From contig NW_025062477.1 of the NCBI RefSeq assembly GCF_000002995.4, positions 2,684,001 to 2,748,000 on the forward strand: 64,000 bases of DNA. The letters run 5' to 3'. This stretch comes from Brugia malayi. Taxonomy: Eukaryota; Nematoda; Chromadorea; Rhabditida; Onchocercidae. Under the pieces are notes generated by a model that was given only the letters and a program-made list of their open reading frames with translations, had not been told where the DNA came from and did not search any database. Numbering within the stretch: position 1 is the stretch's first letter; every line of letters starts with the position of its first letter. A program made the position numbers and the translations under genes. This document shows, piece after piece, positions 28,172 to 42,285 of the stretch.

Positions 28172-28883
28172 GATTTGTTGTTTGTAGATTTTATTACCTA
28201 ATTCATTAATTCTCAATGTATATTTAATCGCTGTTGACAAATTTTCAAAAAAAAAAAAATTGACAAGATTTTTTCATGTGCTATAGCATATAAAGGAATT
28301 TTTTTTTCAAACAATTTTTCTGATGTGATTTGAAGCAAATTTAAAGTTTAGGGGTGGTCATTGATAACAAATTCTGATTATCTCAAGAATAGTAGACTCG
28401 AGTGTTGTTATGCGTAAGATTTTGTGACATACTTCTTTTTTTTCTATTTAATTAATGTTGTATATCTTTATACATTATGTATATTAATCACTCCTTTTAT
28501 TTATTGACTAAACATTTTTTCATGTACGGTAGCATATGAAAAGAATTTAGTACTTGCTTTTTTAAAAAGAAAGAAATTGTGCCATTTTTAACATTGTCCC
28601 TAGTCTTTTCGATGATTTTCTCATTCTAATTTTTTATTTAAAAGCTTCTGTACCACATGTAGATTTTACGATTCGTAGTCCCTTGTTTCTCTTGTATACT
28701 GCAAATAGTATAAAAAGTTTTACCATGATTTTTTAGCTGCAAAACCGTCATTTAAACGGGATTTCTCAGTTTATATGCATGCTGTATTTTATTAATTTAG
28801 CATTTCAGTATTTACAATGTCTGCCGAGAACGGATAATGCTTACATTGCATATAAAGTTTAATTTGTTGTAGGGACAAGCAAC
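28172..28883 (+). other. Spacer before the NOG2 gene
   Basis: 3' flank of the coiled-coil gene and leader of NOG2. It contains two diverged copies of a 35-bp stretch (28269-28303 and 28514-28549). TTTGTTGTAG at 28863-28872 is a putative trans-splice acceptor 11 bases before the next ATG. Confidence 0.5.
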
Positions 28884-31800
28884 ATGGCCAAAAAACGTTC
28901 ATCATTGAAGAAGAGTCGTTCTGATTCTGGGAGTGCTGCAATGAACACCAAGAAGTTTGTGAAACGTACACAGGGAACGAGGAACGGTCTGACGTTCAAG
29001 AAAGGCGAGCACAGCTTGAATCCAGGTAAGGTTTAGAGTTTCAAATAGAGATTCAAGCAATAGCAGTAAAGTTCTGAAAGTACTTAGTTAAAGAATAGTT
29101 AACACATAATACATTGTATTTTATTTCATTATTGAAGATCGTAAAGCGAAAGGAGATCATTTTCGCTCCAGAGCTACAATCAATCGGTTACGCATGTACA
29201 AAAATTTCAAACCTATCAGGTAAGTAATCCTGCATCAGAAATTTGCACAATGAGTTTTTTATGAGTAACTGCTTTAAATTTGAAAGTTTTTTTTTTTATT
29301 TTTTAAATCTCTTTGTAGAGATGCCAGAGGTAAAATTGTCAGAGCTGCACCCTATCAAGAAAAACTGCCTTCTGGAACAGTTGCCAGGGTTGAACCTCAT
29401 CGAAAATGGTTTGGTAAGTATATTTTTCTTTTGCAGGACTTTTATATAACATGAAAGTTTAAACACCATTTAATTTATTGCAATTTAATGAAAAAAAATC
29501 TTAATGAAGCAAAAGTATTTACTGTTCAATTAGTGGTAAAGATTGCTACCAAAATTACAAAAAAGAGAATACATATGATTTATGGAGATAGAGTGAGCAG
29601 TTCAGGATTGCTATGGAGTGCAAATTTCAGTAGCCACAAATTAAAGGAATGTGGTAACGTTGCTGCTGAAGTGTTAATTTAGCGAAATTTTCAAAAAAAA
29701 AAAAAAAAAATCAGATTAATTTAGGAAATACTCGAGTGGTTGGACAAGAACAACTACAAAAATTCCAGGAGAATTTGGGAAAGGCATTGCAAGATCCATT
29801 CCAAGTGGTTATGCGGCAAACCAAGCTCCCTATTTCGTTGTTAACTGAAAAAGCAAAGGTAACTGTTATCTTTAATTCCTTATATTAAATTAATTGATGC
29901 ACAGCTTTATCCATTGAGTCGAACTGCTTTCATACAGACGAAACCTATTGAAGCGATACAATTATTTAAATTTTCCTGAAGCAAAGTAATCATTTTCTGT
30001 GTTATTCATCGATTCAGATGATGCCAAGTTTAAGCTCTGAAATATTTTTAGCAACAGCGTGTTCACGTACTTGACACAGAGAGCTTCGAATACACTTTCG
30101 GCAAAAAAGCTCTTAGGAAGAAGCCAAAGGTCAAAGTGGAAAGTCTCGAGGTATACTATCTTACGATTGTTGCATAAGTAATCACTTGATTACTTATGAA
30201 AGCTTATGAAAGAGCCATAATTTTCATATTTGTAGACATTATGCGGCGAGGTTGTTCAACGAACCGAACAATACGATGAAGCAACTGACAGCAGTTTGAT
30301 AAAAAATGCCATTCCTGAAGCAGTGGAGAATTCAAATCCATTATTTAAGGCCGGACAGAGCAATCGTGTTTGGGGAGAGCTATACAAGGTGTTTTATTTT
30401 TATGTCTTTTGTGTACCAGTTGCATAGTGTCGCTTTTATTTTCCAGTGGTAAAGATATGTGGAATTCTATTCTAATATGTGACTGTAATTTCTTCGAGCT
30501 TTTTTTTTTGTGAATTTCAGGTAATTGATTCATCAGATGTTGTTGTGGAAGTAGTTGATGGACGAGATCCAATGGGAACTCGATGTCTTCATATTGAACA
30601 GTTTTTACGAAAGGAAAAGCCCCATAAGCATTTAATTTTGGTCCTGAACAAGGTTGATTTGGTGCCAACTTGGATTACGGTATATTGTTTGCTTTTCAAT
30701 TCCTTTTTTCTTTATTATATACAATTCTTTAAACTTTTATTTTGTCTGTTTCATCAGAGAGGATGCAACAACTGATTAGTATGCAATAAGAGAAGCATAA
30801 TAAGAAAAAGAGTTGGACTTCATTGTTTTATAGTACTATTACTATAATTGGCCTAAATTTTTTGAAATATGCTGCAAACTTTTAAAGTGTATTTTTATTT
30901 CAGAAAAAGTGGCTGACACTATTATCACAAGAACTGCCAACAGTGGCTTTCCATGCTTCTATGCAGCATTCCTTTGGCAAAGGGACACTGATTAACCTAT
31001 TAAGACAGTTCGCAAATCTTCATAAGGATCGTCAACAGGTAATTTACCTACTCTTCATTGGTATATATGTAGTTAGTAATGATGAAATCGCATTGTAGAT
31101 AAGCGTTGGTTTCATTGGTTATCCAAATGTTGGCAAATCTTCAATGATCAATACACTGCGGTCTAAACGAGTATGTAAAACTGCTCCAATTGCAGGAGAA
31201 ACTAAAGTAAGTTTTGTTTTGATTCTCTTATTTTGAGTTCTGTAGAATTGATCACTTATGGTAGCAGGATATTTTATATTTCTATGTACATTTTAAAAAA
31301 AAGCATTAAGGTTTGGCAATACGTTAGTTTGATGCGACGTATCTATATGATTGACTGTCCAGGTGTTGTCTATCCACAAGGAGATTCGGAGACTCAGATC
31401 ATCTTGAAGGGAGTGGTTAGTCTAAATTTTTATCTATATCAATATTTTTAATCCCGGTATTGTTTTTTTTGTTTTATTTTTTGCCCGTTAATTTATAGTT
31501 ATAAAGTAATATTTGCATATACTTAAATTATCATTTTAAAATAATTTTTTTTTTAATTACTTGTTTAAATTACATTTTAAGGCAATTATTTTTCTAAAAT
31601 CTTTCGGAGAACGAATTCATTAGTTATGTCAGTTTAATTAACAAATGAAGTAAACGGTTGCCAAAACAATTTCTTTTTAATATGTCATGCACGTCAATAA
31701 CATGAAATATGCAATTACACTGAAAACTTTTCCCGCTGATTGATTGTTTAGTTTTTATAAAATTACCTCAGTTTTGTAGGTACGTGTTGAAAATGTGAAA

Positions 31801-33338
31801 GATCCAATCAATCATGTCCAGGGAGTTTTGGATCGAGTAAGAGAACAATACCTGTTAAAGACGTATTCCATCGACCCATGGAATGATGTGTATGATTTCT
31901 TAACAAAAATTTGTGTTAAGACAGGTCGATTGTTAAAGGTAAATCGTTCCATTGCAATTATTCATGCATGAATTCTTTTCTAGATTTATTATTCTTAAAA
32001 TGAAAATAAAATAAAATTAATGTATATCTTTGACATGAGTTGTTACATTTTTTTCTCAGTTTTTCCTATTAAAAACTGAGCATAAAAGCTGTTTTAGGGT
32101 GGTGAACCTGACTGGAACACAGCAGCAAAAATTGTGCTGAATGATTTTCAGCGAGGTCGTTTACCTTATTTTGTTCTTCCTCCAGGTTGTGAACTGCAAA
32201 ATGCACAAGGACATTGTGAAGATAACGTAAAAGTTTGTTTAAAAAATTTCTATATAGTTTAAAATTGTAATTATATCTGCTGATGATGCATTAAAAAAAC
32301 GAGTAACTACACATGTGATCTTATTTGATAGCATTTTAACATAATTTGCTGCCTGATATATGACGAGACCTGAAGCAGAATGTACAAACAAAAACATATT
32401 TTATTCTTTTGATACGATAGCTAAAAAGAAAATTTCCAGTGTGCAGAAGAAATAGCAACAAATGAATGCAACGATTCAAATGATATTGCAAATGAAGAAA
32501 GTGTGAGTAATTCTGAATTTACTTTAAAAGAATTGCTGATAATAATGATAATAGTGTTGTTATTATAGAATGCTGCTGATGATCACAATAACAGCGATGA
32601 CGATGATGATAATGGTACTCTAACGGATTTAGGTTCAACGTGTAGTGGTCTTACTAACTTATCGGATTTAGACGATTTAGATTTTCAACTTCCGGAAGCT
32701 CCTGAAGGTACCATCGATGCTGGTGCAGAACCTATAGTGAATTTTGCATTTTTCGAAAAAAAAAATTTTTTTTGAATGCTCTTATTTAAATTTGAAAAAA
32801 TTTTTGTATAACTTATTGTACAAGAGATGAATATATTACAGCAAATTAATCATTAAGGAAAAGAATGAACCAAAGTTAGAGAAACGACGTGCACGAGGAA
32901 AGAGAGCAGGAAAGAAGCTTTCGGAAAAGCGTAACAGATTGAAACATGGAAAGCCTTTCGACAAGGTAATCTTTTTTTAATCCAGATTTCTTTTCATAGT
33001 TGAAACTTCCATATTCTCAATCGTGCAACAGAGCAATGAGTAAAATCTTCATCAAAAAATTTATTTGATATTGAATGATCTTGCTGAACATAATGATTAT
33101 GTGTTGTTGTTGTTGTCTTGTTTATAACTGGAATGAATATTTACTCATTCATGATTTGGAATATTGAAATCGTTAATTTATATTTGGTAAGAGCATAATT
33201 TGAATCATTAGCAAAAGATATAATAAATTACAGTGTAGTGGTATCGTTGAATTTGGCTTAAGTGAGAAGAAAAAAGGTAATAAAAATGGATGGAGAAGAA
33301 AATTGGAGAAACGTCGACGTGTCAAGCATCAGCAGTGA
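28884..33338 (+). CDS. ngp-1: Nucleolar GTP-binding protein 2 (NOG2/GNL2/Nug2), pre-60S assembly GTPase
   Basis: Circularly permuted GTPase that holds a checkpoint in late nuclear 60S maturation. Exons 28884..29025, 29138..29219, 29319..29413, 29725..29858, 30052..30150, 30236..30388, 30521..30679, 30904..31038, 31099..31206, 31311..31415, 31780..31938, 32098..32226, 32440..32502, 32569..32736, 32858..32965, 33234..33338; 647 residues. N-terminal block typical of the family ([37 protein letters not shown]), then G4 LNKVDLVP before G1 GYPNVGKSS and G3 DCPGVVYP, the permuted order. The [12 protein letters not shown] motif is followed by an acidic linker (exons 13-14) and a Lys/Arg-rich nucleolar tail. 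Exon 12 may end at 32226 or 32232, both in frame. Last of the plus-strand run. Confidence 0.96.
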
Positions 33339-34510
33339 CAAATATTAACTTTATCATTGTTGAGTAAGATTTATTTATCACCTTATCAATGTTAAATAGA
33401 TTTGCATCATTTATGAAATTGGTTAAAGCTTGAAAAGAAGTAAACATTTAATAGCTTTTTTTCAGGTTTTATATCTTGGTGAATTTTCCGATAAGTAAAC
33501 ATGCTGATCTCCAGCTTTCGTTACACTTGTCAAATTATGTTGCTGAAATGTGTGTCATGTTGTAAAATAAATAAAATTACAATTATTTTAAAGAAAGCAT
33601 TCTATCAATTTTGCAACTTGAAATATATCATTAACTCATACTCGATTACTTAGTACCAATGCATGCATGTTTATGACTTAGCTTTCGAATGAGTTGTCAC
33701 TTTCAACACCAATATTTCAGTTAACCTTTTCATAGTATACCGGAACAATTTGACTTATTTATTTTGCCCAATTTTTTCTAATTTTTAATTTCTTGTTGCT
33801 CACTTCGTTAAATATTTTCTGCTTATCATTGAGTGTTAGTCATAGGTGTTATGAAGATGAAACTTAAATCTCATTATTTCTTCTCTTATTGTATATGAAG
33901 TTTGGGAAGATAAGAAATGTCTTATTAATCAGCTAATTCTGCATAACAATGTGCAAGAAGTTGTGTGTAGAAATTAGACATTTTATTCTCTCAATACTTA
34001 AATTTCAGCCATAAAGTTTTACTATTAACTGTTAAAGGCATCGTAGATAAAATGGAAAACAGATTTTTTTTTTTTCTTTTTTAACAATTATAAGAGTTTA
34101 GGATGAAAAAAAAAAAAAAAAAGAGGGAGAAGAAAATAAGAGGTAAAAATATTAATTGGTATACTTAGTAAATGCTAACTGCAATAATCTCCAAAATTTT
34201 CATTGCAGTTAGCCAGAAATAATTAGAAGATGGTCAAATTTGATAAAAATATTAACTTGTGCACTATGGGATGATGTATGAGAGAAATGAAAAAGAGAAA
34301 AGTGATAATGATTATCAATTTCAAAAAATGTTTGAAACAATATTTCCCCATAGAATATTTATCAAAGAGAAAAAAAAAAAGAGAAATTACATGAAGGAAT
34401 TGTTAACCTGAAAACTACCCATTTTTATTCATCCCATCCTGACAAATAATTATCATATCAAAATTGAATTATATATACATTTAGATTAGTTTAAATTAAT
34501 GTGCATCATT
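33339..34510. other. Convergent 3' region between NOG2 and the secreted-protein gene
   Basis: No gene seen. Tandem AATAAA signals at 33566-33575 probably end NOG2 transcripts. The rest is AT-rich with A and T runs; to the right all supported genes are on the minus strand. Confidence 0.6.
33566..33575 (+). terminator. Overlapping polyadenylation signals for NOG2
   Basis: AATAAATAAA, two overlapping canonical signals about 230 bases after the stop codon. Confidence 0.6.
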
Positions 34511-37500
34511 TCATTGACTGAAAAGATATAACAACATTGATGGAAGTATCAGTAGTAATGATAGAGTAATCCTTTCACGTACGCCATGTTTTGTTGCATC
34601 CTAAAAGAAAATTGTGATTTTACTCATTTCTCATTTAATCATTACTTTTTCTATCTTTTAATTTTTTAATTTCAATTTTTGAAAACCAATTGAATTTTTT
34701 GCTTGTGTGTATGGTTTTTTTTTTTTTTTTTTTCTAAAAAAATATTAACTGAATTAAAAAAAAAAAAAAGAGATTATCAATTGAATTAATTAATAATAGA
34801 GATATTTGCTAATAGAAATAAAAAAATATAATTAAAAAAAAAAAAAACAAAAACCTTTTGTTGTTCAGCTTTTACAATAGTATTAGTATCAATTTCATTA
34901 TCATTATCATTATCATCATCATTTACAACTACTATAGTACGTTCTGTCATCTCTTGAGCAATGGTTGAAGTGCTTTGATGCTGTAACTTGTTGCTTTCTC
35001 TTTCATCATTTTCATCCTAATATTAATTTTCTTTTTTTTTTTTAACTGAATTGATTTAATTTAATTAATTTAAATAAAATTTAGGATAAATTTAATTTCT
35101 CACATTCTATATATACATATAATCATTACTTCAATGATAATTAAATTAAAATGCTCCCATTATTCTCCTTATTCAATTCATAATATTATAATCATCATCT
35201 ATTAATTAATCAAACGAATTTTTTAAATTATCAAAATGTAAAAAATTTAACCGTTTTTTGAATTGTAACCATTGTTGATGACCATTTGACTGATTCATTC
35301 TCTTCCTCATTATTTGCTACAGTAGTTTCATCCTCTTCCATATTTTTTGTTTGTTCATCTGTTGAAATTGTTGTTGCTGATAATTTATCATCATCATCAT
35401 TATCATCATGTTTATCATTATTTTCTATTTCTTCCTCCTCTTCTTGTTCCATAATTTCTGTCTGTAATTAAGAATTAACAAATTAAATTAAATTAAACAA
35501 ATGAATAAAATTACAAATAAAGAGATGCTGTATTCTTATTAGAACATTTCCGCTTCAATTCTCATTTATTTATACTTATTTAATTAATAAGAATACAACA
35601 ATTTTGATAATATATTTTAATCTTTACTGTTATTTCAGATTTTAGCGATGTAATATCAACATTTTCTGTAGTAAATGCTACATTGTCCAATGTTGTTGAT
35701 TCCATTATATTATCAAATTCATTTTCAATTTTAGCAATCGTTGTTTCTTCATTTTCCATTTTCTAAATTCCACTCACATATTCATGAGCAACAGTTAGCA
35801 TAATTTTTGATGCTATTTTTATCAGTTGAAATCATCTTAAATTATTTTTAGCTGTAACTGTAACAAAATGGCTGTGAAAAAAAAAAAAAATAAATGAATT
35901 TAAATTTAAGCTAAAAAATTTTCACATTTTTTCAATCTTTTTTTAAAATTTATTTTTTTTTTTCATTTCTACTAAAAAAAAAAAGAAAAAAGAAAATTGA
36001 ATTTACCTCTTTTGCTGTATCATCATCATTTGATACATCAATAGTTTTAGTTGTAAATTGTTCATCAATTATTCGTGTTATAATAGCATCATTATTTGTA
36101 CTAAGCATTTCAGGAGTTATTCTTTCTTCATCCTAAATTTACAGCTACTGTAACATTTACAATTACAACTAAATTTGAAAGTAAGAGTTATAAGATAATA
36201 GAAAAATCTAATTTAGCTTATAAAATGTTTCATCCTATTTTTTTTTTTTTTTTTTATAAAATGGAATTTTCACCATATTTTTTTCATTTTCCGATGTTTC
36301 TGATATTAATGTCTTGAATTCATCGTTTGTTTCATGCTCTCCAAATGTCTAAAAAAAAAAAAAATGAAAAAGTAAACTGATAAGAGAAACGAAGAATTAA
36401 TTATGACTGATAAGATAATTGCTTAGGTCTTTTTCTTTTTTTTTTTTTTTTAAAGAAATGATAAAAAAGTTAATACCATGTTGTAATTGGTAGGATTAAC
36501 AATATATGTACACTGCTGAGGAAGTGATTCTAAATATGTCTTTGTTAATTGTTGAGTACTTGATGATGAATTTAATGCATCATTTTGCAATTGTTGACTT
36601 GCTTCCAATACTTGTTTAAAGCCAATATCCTACAAAAATTCCTGTTCATTTAATGATAGTTAATTGAAAATTGATTTTATTAATTTTATAAAATAAATTA
36701 ATTAATTGTATTGTACTATAGTTTCATCTCAGATTTATTATTGTAACAATGGATATTCTGAAGATTTGTTTATTTGTTTCTCTAAAAATAATTTGAAATG
36801 ATAATTTTGCAGATGGATAATTTTATGAATTTTTCTAAAAGTACTATAATTCGATTAATTATTGAACAATTGCTAATTGCACCTTATTTTGATTTTCAGT
36901 GAAACAATTAAATATTACTTTCAACAATTTATATTAAATTCGCATATTATTAACTTAAATAATATATAATTTACCGTTGAATGCAAACTTAAACAATATA
37001 TAATTTAATGTTCATCGTATTGAATTATACGAAATTACACTTTTAATTTATTGCATTTAATTTATTTTTTTCTTCAATTCAAATAGATCAAATTATGAAC
37101 AAAATTAATTTTTAATTAATTTTTCATCTATTAATAAAATTTAGCATACTTTTAAGCTTAAGAAAACATTATAACTAATATTCTGGAAGAAAAGAAAACA
37201 AACAAACCCTAAATAAATAACCACTTCCAGCACATATTTTATTAGATTCCACGATGGAACATTTGATGGTACATTCAATCGTACTGTAAATATAAATAAA
37301 AGTTACAGTAACTCATTAATACCTTCTATTAATAAATACTAGAAAATGAATAAAGTTCATTTTAAAACATATAAAAAAGAAAAAATAAAATAATTCAATG
37401 AAAATTATTTTAAGCACAAATAAACAATTAGGTTTTAGTTAATTAATTATGTAAATATAATTTACTACTGAAATATACAAACCGACAAATTTGTGTAGTG

Positions 37501-40500
37501 CTATCAGTGATTGCAAATGGATTAACAGGTGCAAATGGTGATGAATCAAGTTGAATTGTAGCATCTAGAGGATGTCCACATTTGTTGGAACAATTGTTGA
37601 CACTATCAATATCACCTTGATTTCCCATACATTCCTTTACCAATCGAAATTCTTTAATAGAAACTTTTTTTTTTTTTTTTTAAAAAAAAAATTAATTAAA
37701 TTTTTATTATTCGAATGATTATTATATTATAGCAATAGTACTATAATAAATGATATGATAAGAAATTTACTGAATTAATTAAAATAATACTTTTTTAACT
37801 TACCTTCTAATTTATCCTTACATATATATCCACTAAGTGATGTGTTCTTTCTTAATTCTTCTTGTTCATCATTAGTACATGATTGAATACATTTTAATAA
37901 TTGTTCACGAGTACTGCAATTAAATATTACTAAACATAGGTTTAGCATTTAATAACAATTTAATTTCTATTTCTTGAAGAAACAAAGAGAAAGAATAAGA
38001 GAGAGAGAGGAAGGAGGAAGAGAAGTAATCGACATTCAGTTACAGTATCACAAATATTTTTTGCATTAATTCAAATTCTTCCGTAATTCATTTTAGTTAT
38101 ATTTTCAAAGTATTTCTTCGATTGAAGGATGAAGGAACAAATGCACTAATTCTGTGAAATAAGTATTTAACTCTATGAAATAAGAGGTTAATTTATGGTC
38201 ATCAAAAAAAAATTCTATAATTTCAAGTACCATTTGTTAGCAAACCAGGGACAAATGTTAAACTTTTAGAAGTGTACTTATCAGTAATGCTTAGGAAATA
38301 AGTATTTATAAGTTAATAAAATATTTTACAAGTGTAATTTTGAATAAAAGTACAATTTTATCGTAATCTGAATAAATTATTTGATGATTTATAAAGAATA
38401 TTTTAAAAAGTTTATTGTAACGAATTCATAGTACTCACTAAAAATTATCGATGTATTGCTTTTTTTCTTTTAGCTAACATAATTTTCAAAATTGATAAAG
38501 ATTGTTAAATTTGAATTTTGTTAGCAGAAATTATATAATATCTGGGAATGCTATAGTAAATTTAATTAAACTGCTTTTCACTGAAGTGCACAGGATTAAA
38601 TTGATAAATAATTTTAATGCTTTAAATAAATAATAGAGAGATAAACGAATTAATTTTCAATGAAAAACATTGAAAGTGAATTTAAGCAGCTTTTAAATGA
38701 TTAAACTTTTTCATGATTAAGACGAAGTACAATTTGAAAATGAAAGTCAAAAATAAATTCTCAGAAGGTAATATATAATTCATTCTACATTTTCTTTGTT
38801 GTTGTTTTTTTTTTTTTTTTTTTAATTTTTTAAAACTTTTTCTAAAACAATATAATTTATTTCGAGGAATTAAAATATTCCCAAGTATCTCTCAAGAATT
38901 AATTGTTTCTTTTCATTTGTTTAAATTTCAAATGTTTATCAGTGAAAACAAAATGTGCAAGCTAACAATTCAGTATAAACGATTAAAATACCGCTTATCA
39001 TCTCTTATCATCTGATCCATGCTTTATCAGTGCAAACAAAACAGTCAAATATATTTGCATTCGTTAACGATCAAAAAAAAAAAAAGAAAAAAAATATTCA
39101 AAAGAAATAGGCAATCTAATGAAAATATTTCTCTTCAAACTATTTAAAAATTATGGAATGAGCATTAAATTTAAAAGTTAATAAATTAGACAAAAAAATT
39201 TAAAAGTTTGAAGTCTTTTTTCTTTTGCGTACAAATAAAATCATATGGTTATTTTACAATTTTAATTTAGGAGATGAAATTAAAACTTTTTATAAAGCAT
39301 TTTTCTATCTGATACTATTGTTCGATTCATGTTTCTTAACATTAATTGCATTTATTCAAAACATTTTTGCACATGTAAATTATACAGTAGCATAGGATTT
39401 TAAAAAAAAAAAAAAAACAAAAGAAATATATTTGAAATGATAATTAACTATGAATGGAAGAATTTATCAAAATAAAGAAGCAAAAAAGAAAAGCTATGAA
39501 ACACAGAAGTACTCACTTGCAGAATTCTTCGATGTGTAGCACAATTTTTCGGAAATTACGAAGATTATCAGCTGCAAAAATAAGTGATCCCTGTTTTAAG
39601 CAATCATTAAGACATGCACTGTTTGTCGTTGCAATTGGTTGTGATGGAATTTGAGTCGAAACAGACACTAAATTAAAGTTAATATTAAATTTAAAGAAAA
39701 AAAAAAACATGAAATGAATGAAATTAAATGACAACAAACAAGTATTTAGCGCAGCTCTCTTTTTTTTTTTTTTTTTGTTTTTTGTTTTTTGTTTTTTGCA
39801 AATTTAATTACAGATCACAAAGAGAAGCAAATCTACTAGTTACTATTAAAGTGTGTACATAAAGTATGATAGTTTTTAGAAAGTTTTTTATCTTTAGACT
39901 TATCAAATGATTTCAAGGAATGATAAGAATTGATAAAGATGTGATATACAAAAAGCTAATGCTCTAAGAAATTTTTATAAATATTCAGAATGGTTGATGA
40001 ACGGTCGGTCCCTTCATAGGAAATACTTGTACTGTTTGTTGTTGATTCATTTATTCTCTCATTTCTCCGTCCGATGTCCTTCAACACAATGACTGTCATC
40101 AAATACTAGTGATTACAGCTGACTTCGTTCATCCCTACTAACATTTCAAATTTCAAATCGTTTCCTTTCATGCGTGCATTCAAAGTTCAGATATTTTTCT
40201 CAATCTATTTTTTCCTTCTTTCTTATTTATTTTTTTTTTTTTTTGTCTACTACATATCAGCAAGTATTATGTGACAGAGATTGAATGAAGAGATGAATGA
40301 TGAAAGAAAATAAAATATTCATCGCATGTTATGATGAACAGGAAATAATTTTAATTATTGATAGAAAAATAACAGAAGAAATGAAAAGGACATTGAGGGT
40401 GACAATTTGATGAGATACGGTGTGAAGGAAAAATAAATTAGCTAAAATTTGATTTCATAAAGTGTAGAGGAAAAGAATAAACTATTCTTTATTTATCAAA

Positions 40501-40793
40501 TGAAAAATTGATAATTGAAATTATTATCATTATTATTATTTTATTATTATTGATATATTATGAGTGTTAAATAAAATTTCTATTAAAACTAAATGAATTA
40601 AAGCAATAAAAGCTCTCATTTTAATAGCTAATGAAAATTTATTCAATATCATTCAGTTCAGTATATTATTGTAGAAAAGTGTGAACTTCTAATTGATTAA
40701 TAATTCATAGAATACTTTTTAAAATATCTTAGAAAACAAATAAAACTTACCAATTATAGCTGAAACAAGCAACAGAAGGCACCAAATTTTCAT
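34511..40793 (-). CDS. Secreted cysteine-rich, acidic Thr/Asp/Glu-rich protein with a GPI-type C-terminus
   Basis: Twelve exons on the minus strand: 40751..40793, 39517..39667, 37804..37913, 37483..37651, 37208..37283, 36477..36629, 36274..36348, 36007..36132, 35628..35762, 35252..35461, 34855..35016, 34511..34600; 499 residues, phase intact. Residues 1-20 form a signal peptide (MKIWCLLLLVSAII). About 220 residues with 14 Cys follow (ACLNDCLKQ, EQLLKCIQSC, NNCSNKCGHP, TIECTIKCS), then some 240 residues of low-complexity Asp/Glu/Asn/Thr sequence, and a C-terminal hydrophobic end (ITLSLLLILPSMLLYLFSQ), typical of a GPI-anchor signal. The Cys spacing vaguely recalls nematode CPG4-like chondroitin proteoglycans; I cannot confirm that. 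Exons 6-12 are all phase 0. GATA motifs are common in its introns. The donor of exon 10 (GTTAAA) is weak. Confidence 0.8.
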
Positions 40794-42285
40794 TTTCTTT
40801 TTCCACGGAATACGTATAAATGATGATAATATCTTTTGATAGTTTGTTTTCCTTCTATTGTGGTTTTCTTGATATTACTATTCTGTCAATTATCTAAACA
40901 AGTCTTTAGTTAAAAATGTGAAAAAAATAAATGAGAAGGAGAGAGAGAGAAACAAAAAACAAAACAAAACAAAACAAAAAAAAAAAAAAAAAAACAAGGC
41001 AAAAAAATATATTAAATAATAAAATTTATACTTAGTATTGAGTATTTGTTTAATATAAAAGACTTATTGAAAAAATTTATAAATTTATTTTGTATTATTT
41101 AGCTGAACTTTTTTCACATTTTAATGATGGCAAAAACAATGAGACATTAGATAGGTTATTTGATTGCAACGAACGTCACAAATTGCCTGATACTATCAAT
41201 CACCAATTATTTGTATGAATTATTTGATAGTAATATCACATTAATCAAATAAACCATAAGAGAAAATTTTGAAATCAGATTGAATTTCTGCCATAAGATG
41301 CTATCATACTGTAGTATTTCATACTGTACTCTACCGTAATACATCATTGTAATAGTTATGGTTTAATTTGTTTAGTTAGGATTAAAATTAAGCGATTAAA
41401 TCGTTTGTTGAAATTTCTATGGAAATAATAATCACTGATGAATAAGTCATTCCATTAGGTTAAGACATTTCAAAGAGGCATAAAGTTCATAGGTCATCTA
41501 AACGGATAGTAGTGCTTAGTCTAAATGAGATGATATAAGCCGATAAAAATTTATTAAATTCAATTGAAATTCCATAAGGAAGGAACAAATGCATGCACTA
41601 TTTAATTTGGTTCAATCGGATGGTTGAATGGTTCCGATCACTATGAAAACTACCTGTGCGGTAAGGTGTAATGGGCGTGGTACAGGTGTGCTTATTTGTT
41701 CATCAGTGTATATATGTGTGTATGTGTGTATGTATATGTATGTGTATGTATGTGAATTTGTGTATGTGTGTGTGTGTGTGTGTATGAAAATATATTCTGC
41801 TGGAAATACCTACTTTTTTTCCATTTAAAATTTCATAACTTCGATTTTTTTGTTAATTAAATTATTGTGAAATAATTTTTACTTGTTCTTCGTCCTTCTC
41901 TTTCTTTTCATTTCTGTTTTTTATTTAAGCTATCGAATCTCTTTTCTTCTCTCTTCTATATTCTCTTTTAAATCTTTTCTCTTTTTTTTTACAAAAAAAA
42001 AAAGACTTTTTATTTTTCAAAATATAAGGACATTTAAACAGAAATATATTTTTTTCACACTGATATCATCATTAAATCATCTATTCTATTTGATGGTAAA
42101 ATAGCATTTCTTAATGAAAATGACTTGCGTTTTTTTTTTTTTTTTTTTTTTTAAATTTAACTTGACAACATTTTATCTTTATGAATAAGAGAGAAGGAAA
42201 GAGAGAGGGAGAGAGAGAGAGAAAGAAAGAGATAGAGAAATGATATATTTAGGAAATTAGCGATGACCCAAACATGGCTCAATTG
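40794..42285. other. 5' flank of the secreted-protein gene, with microsatellites
   Basis: No gene supported. Contains a (CAAAA)n stretch near 40955-40997, TG/TATG repeats at 41699-41783, and a GA-rich tract near 42188-42240. Open frames over the TG repeat are repeat translations. Confidence 0.6.

Noticed and set aside
35286..35471. Plus-strand Ser-rich open frame
   Set aside because: Complement of the acidic exon of the secreted protein on the minus strand.
41628..41828. Open frame rich in Val/Tyr/Cys
   Set aside because: Translation of a TG/TATG microsatellite; the same holds for 50167-50385.
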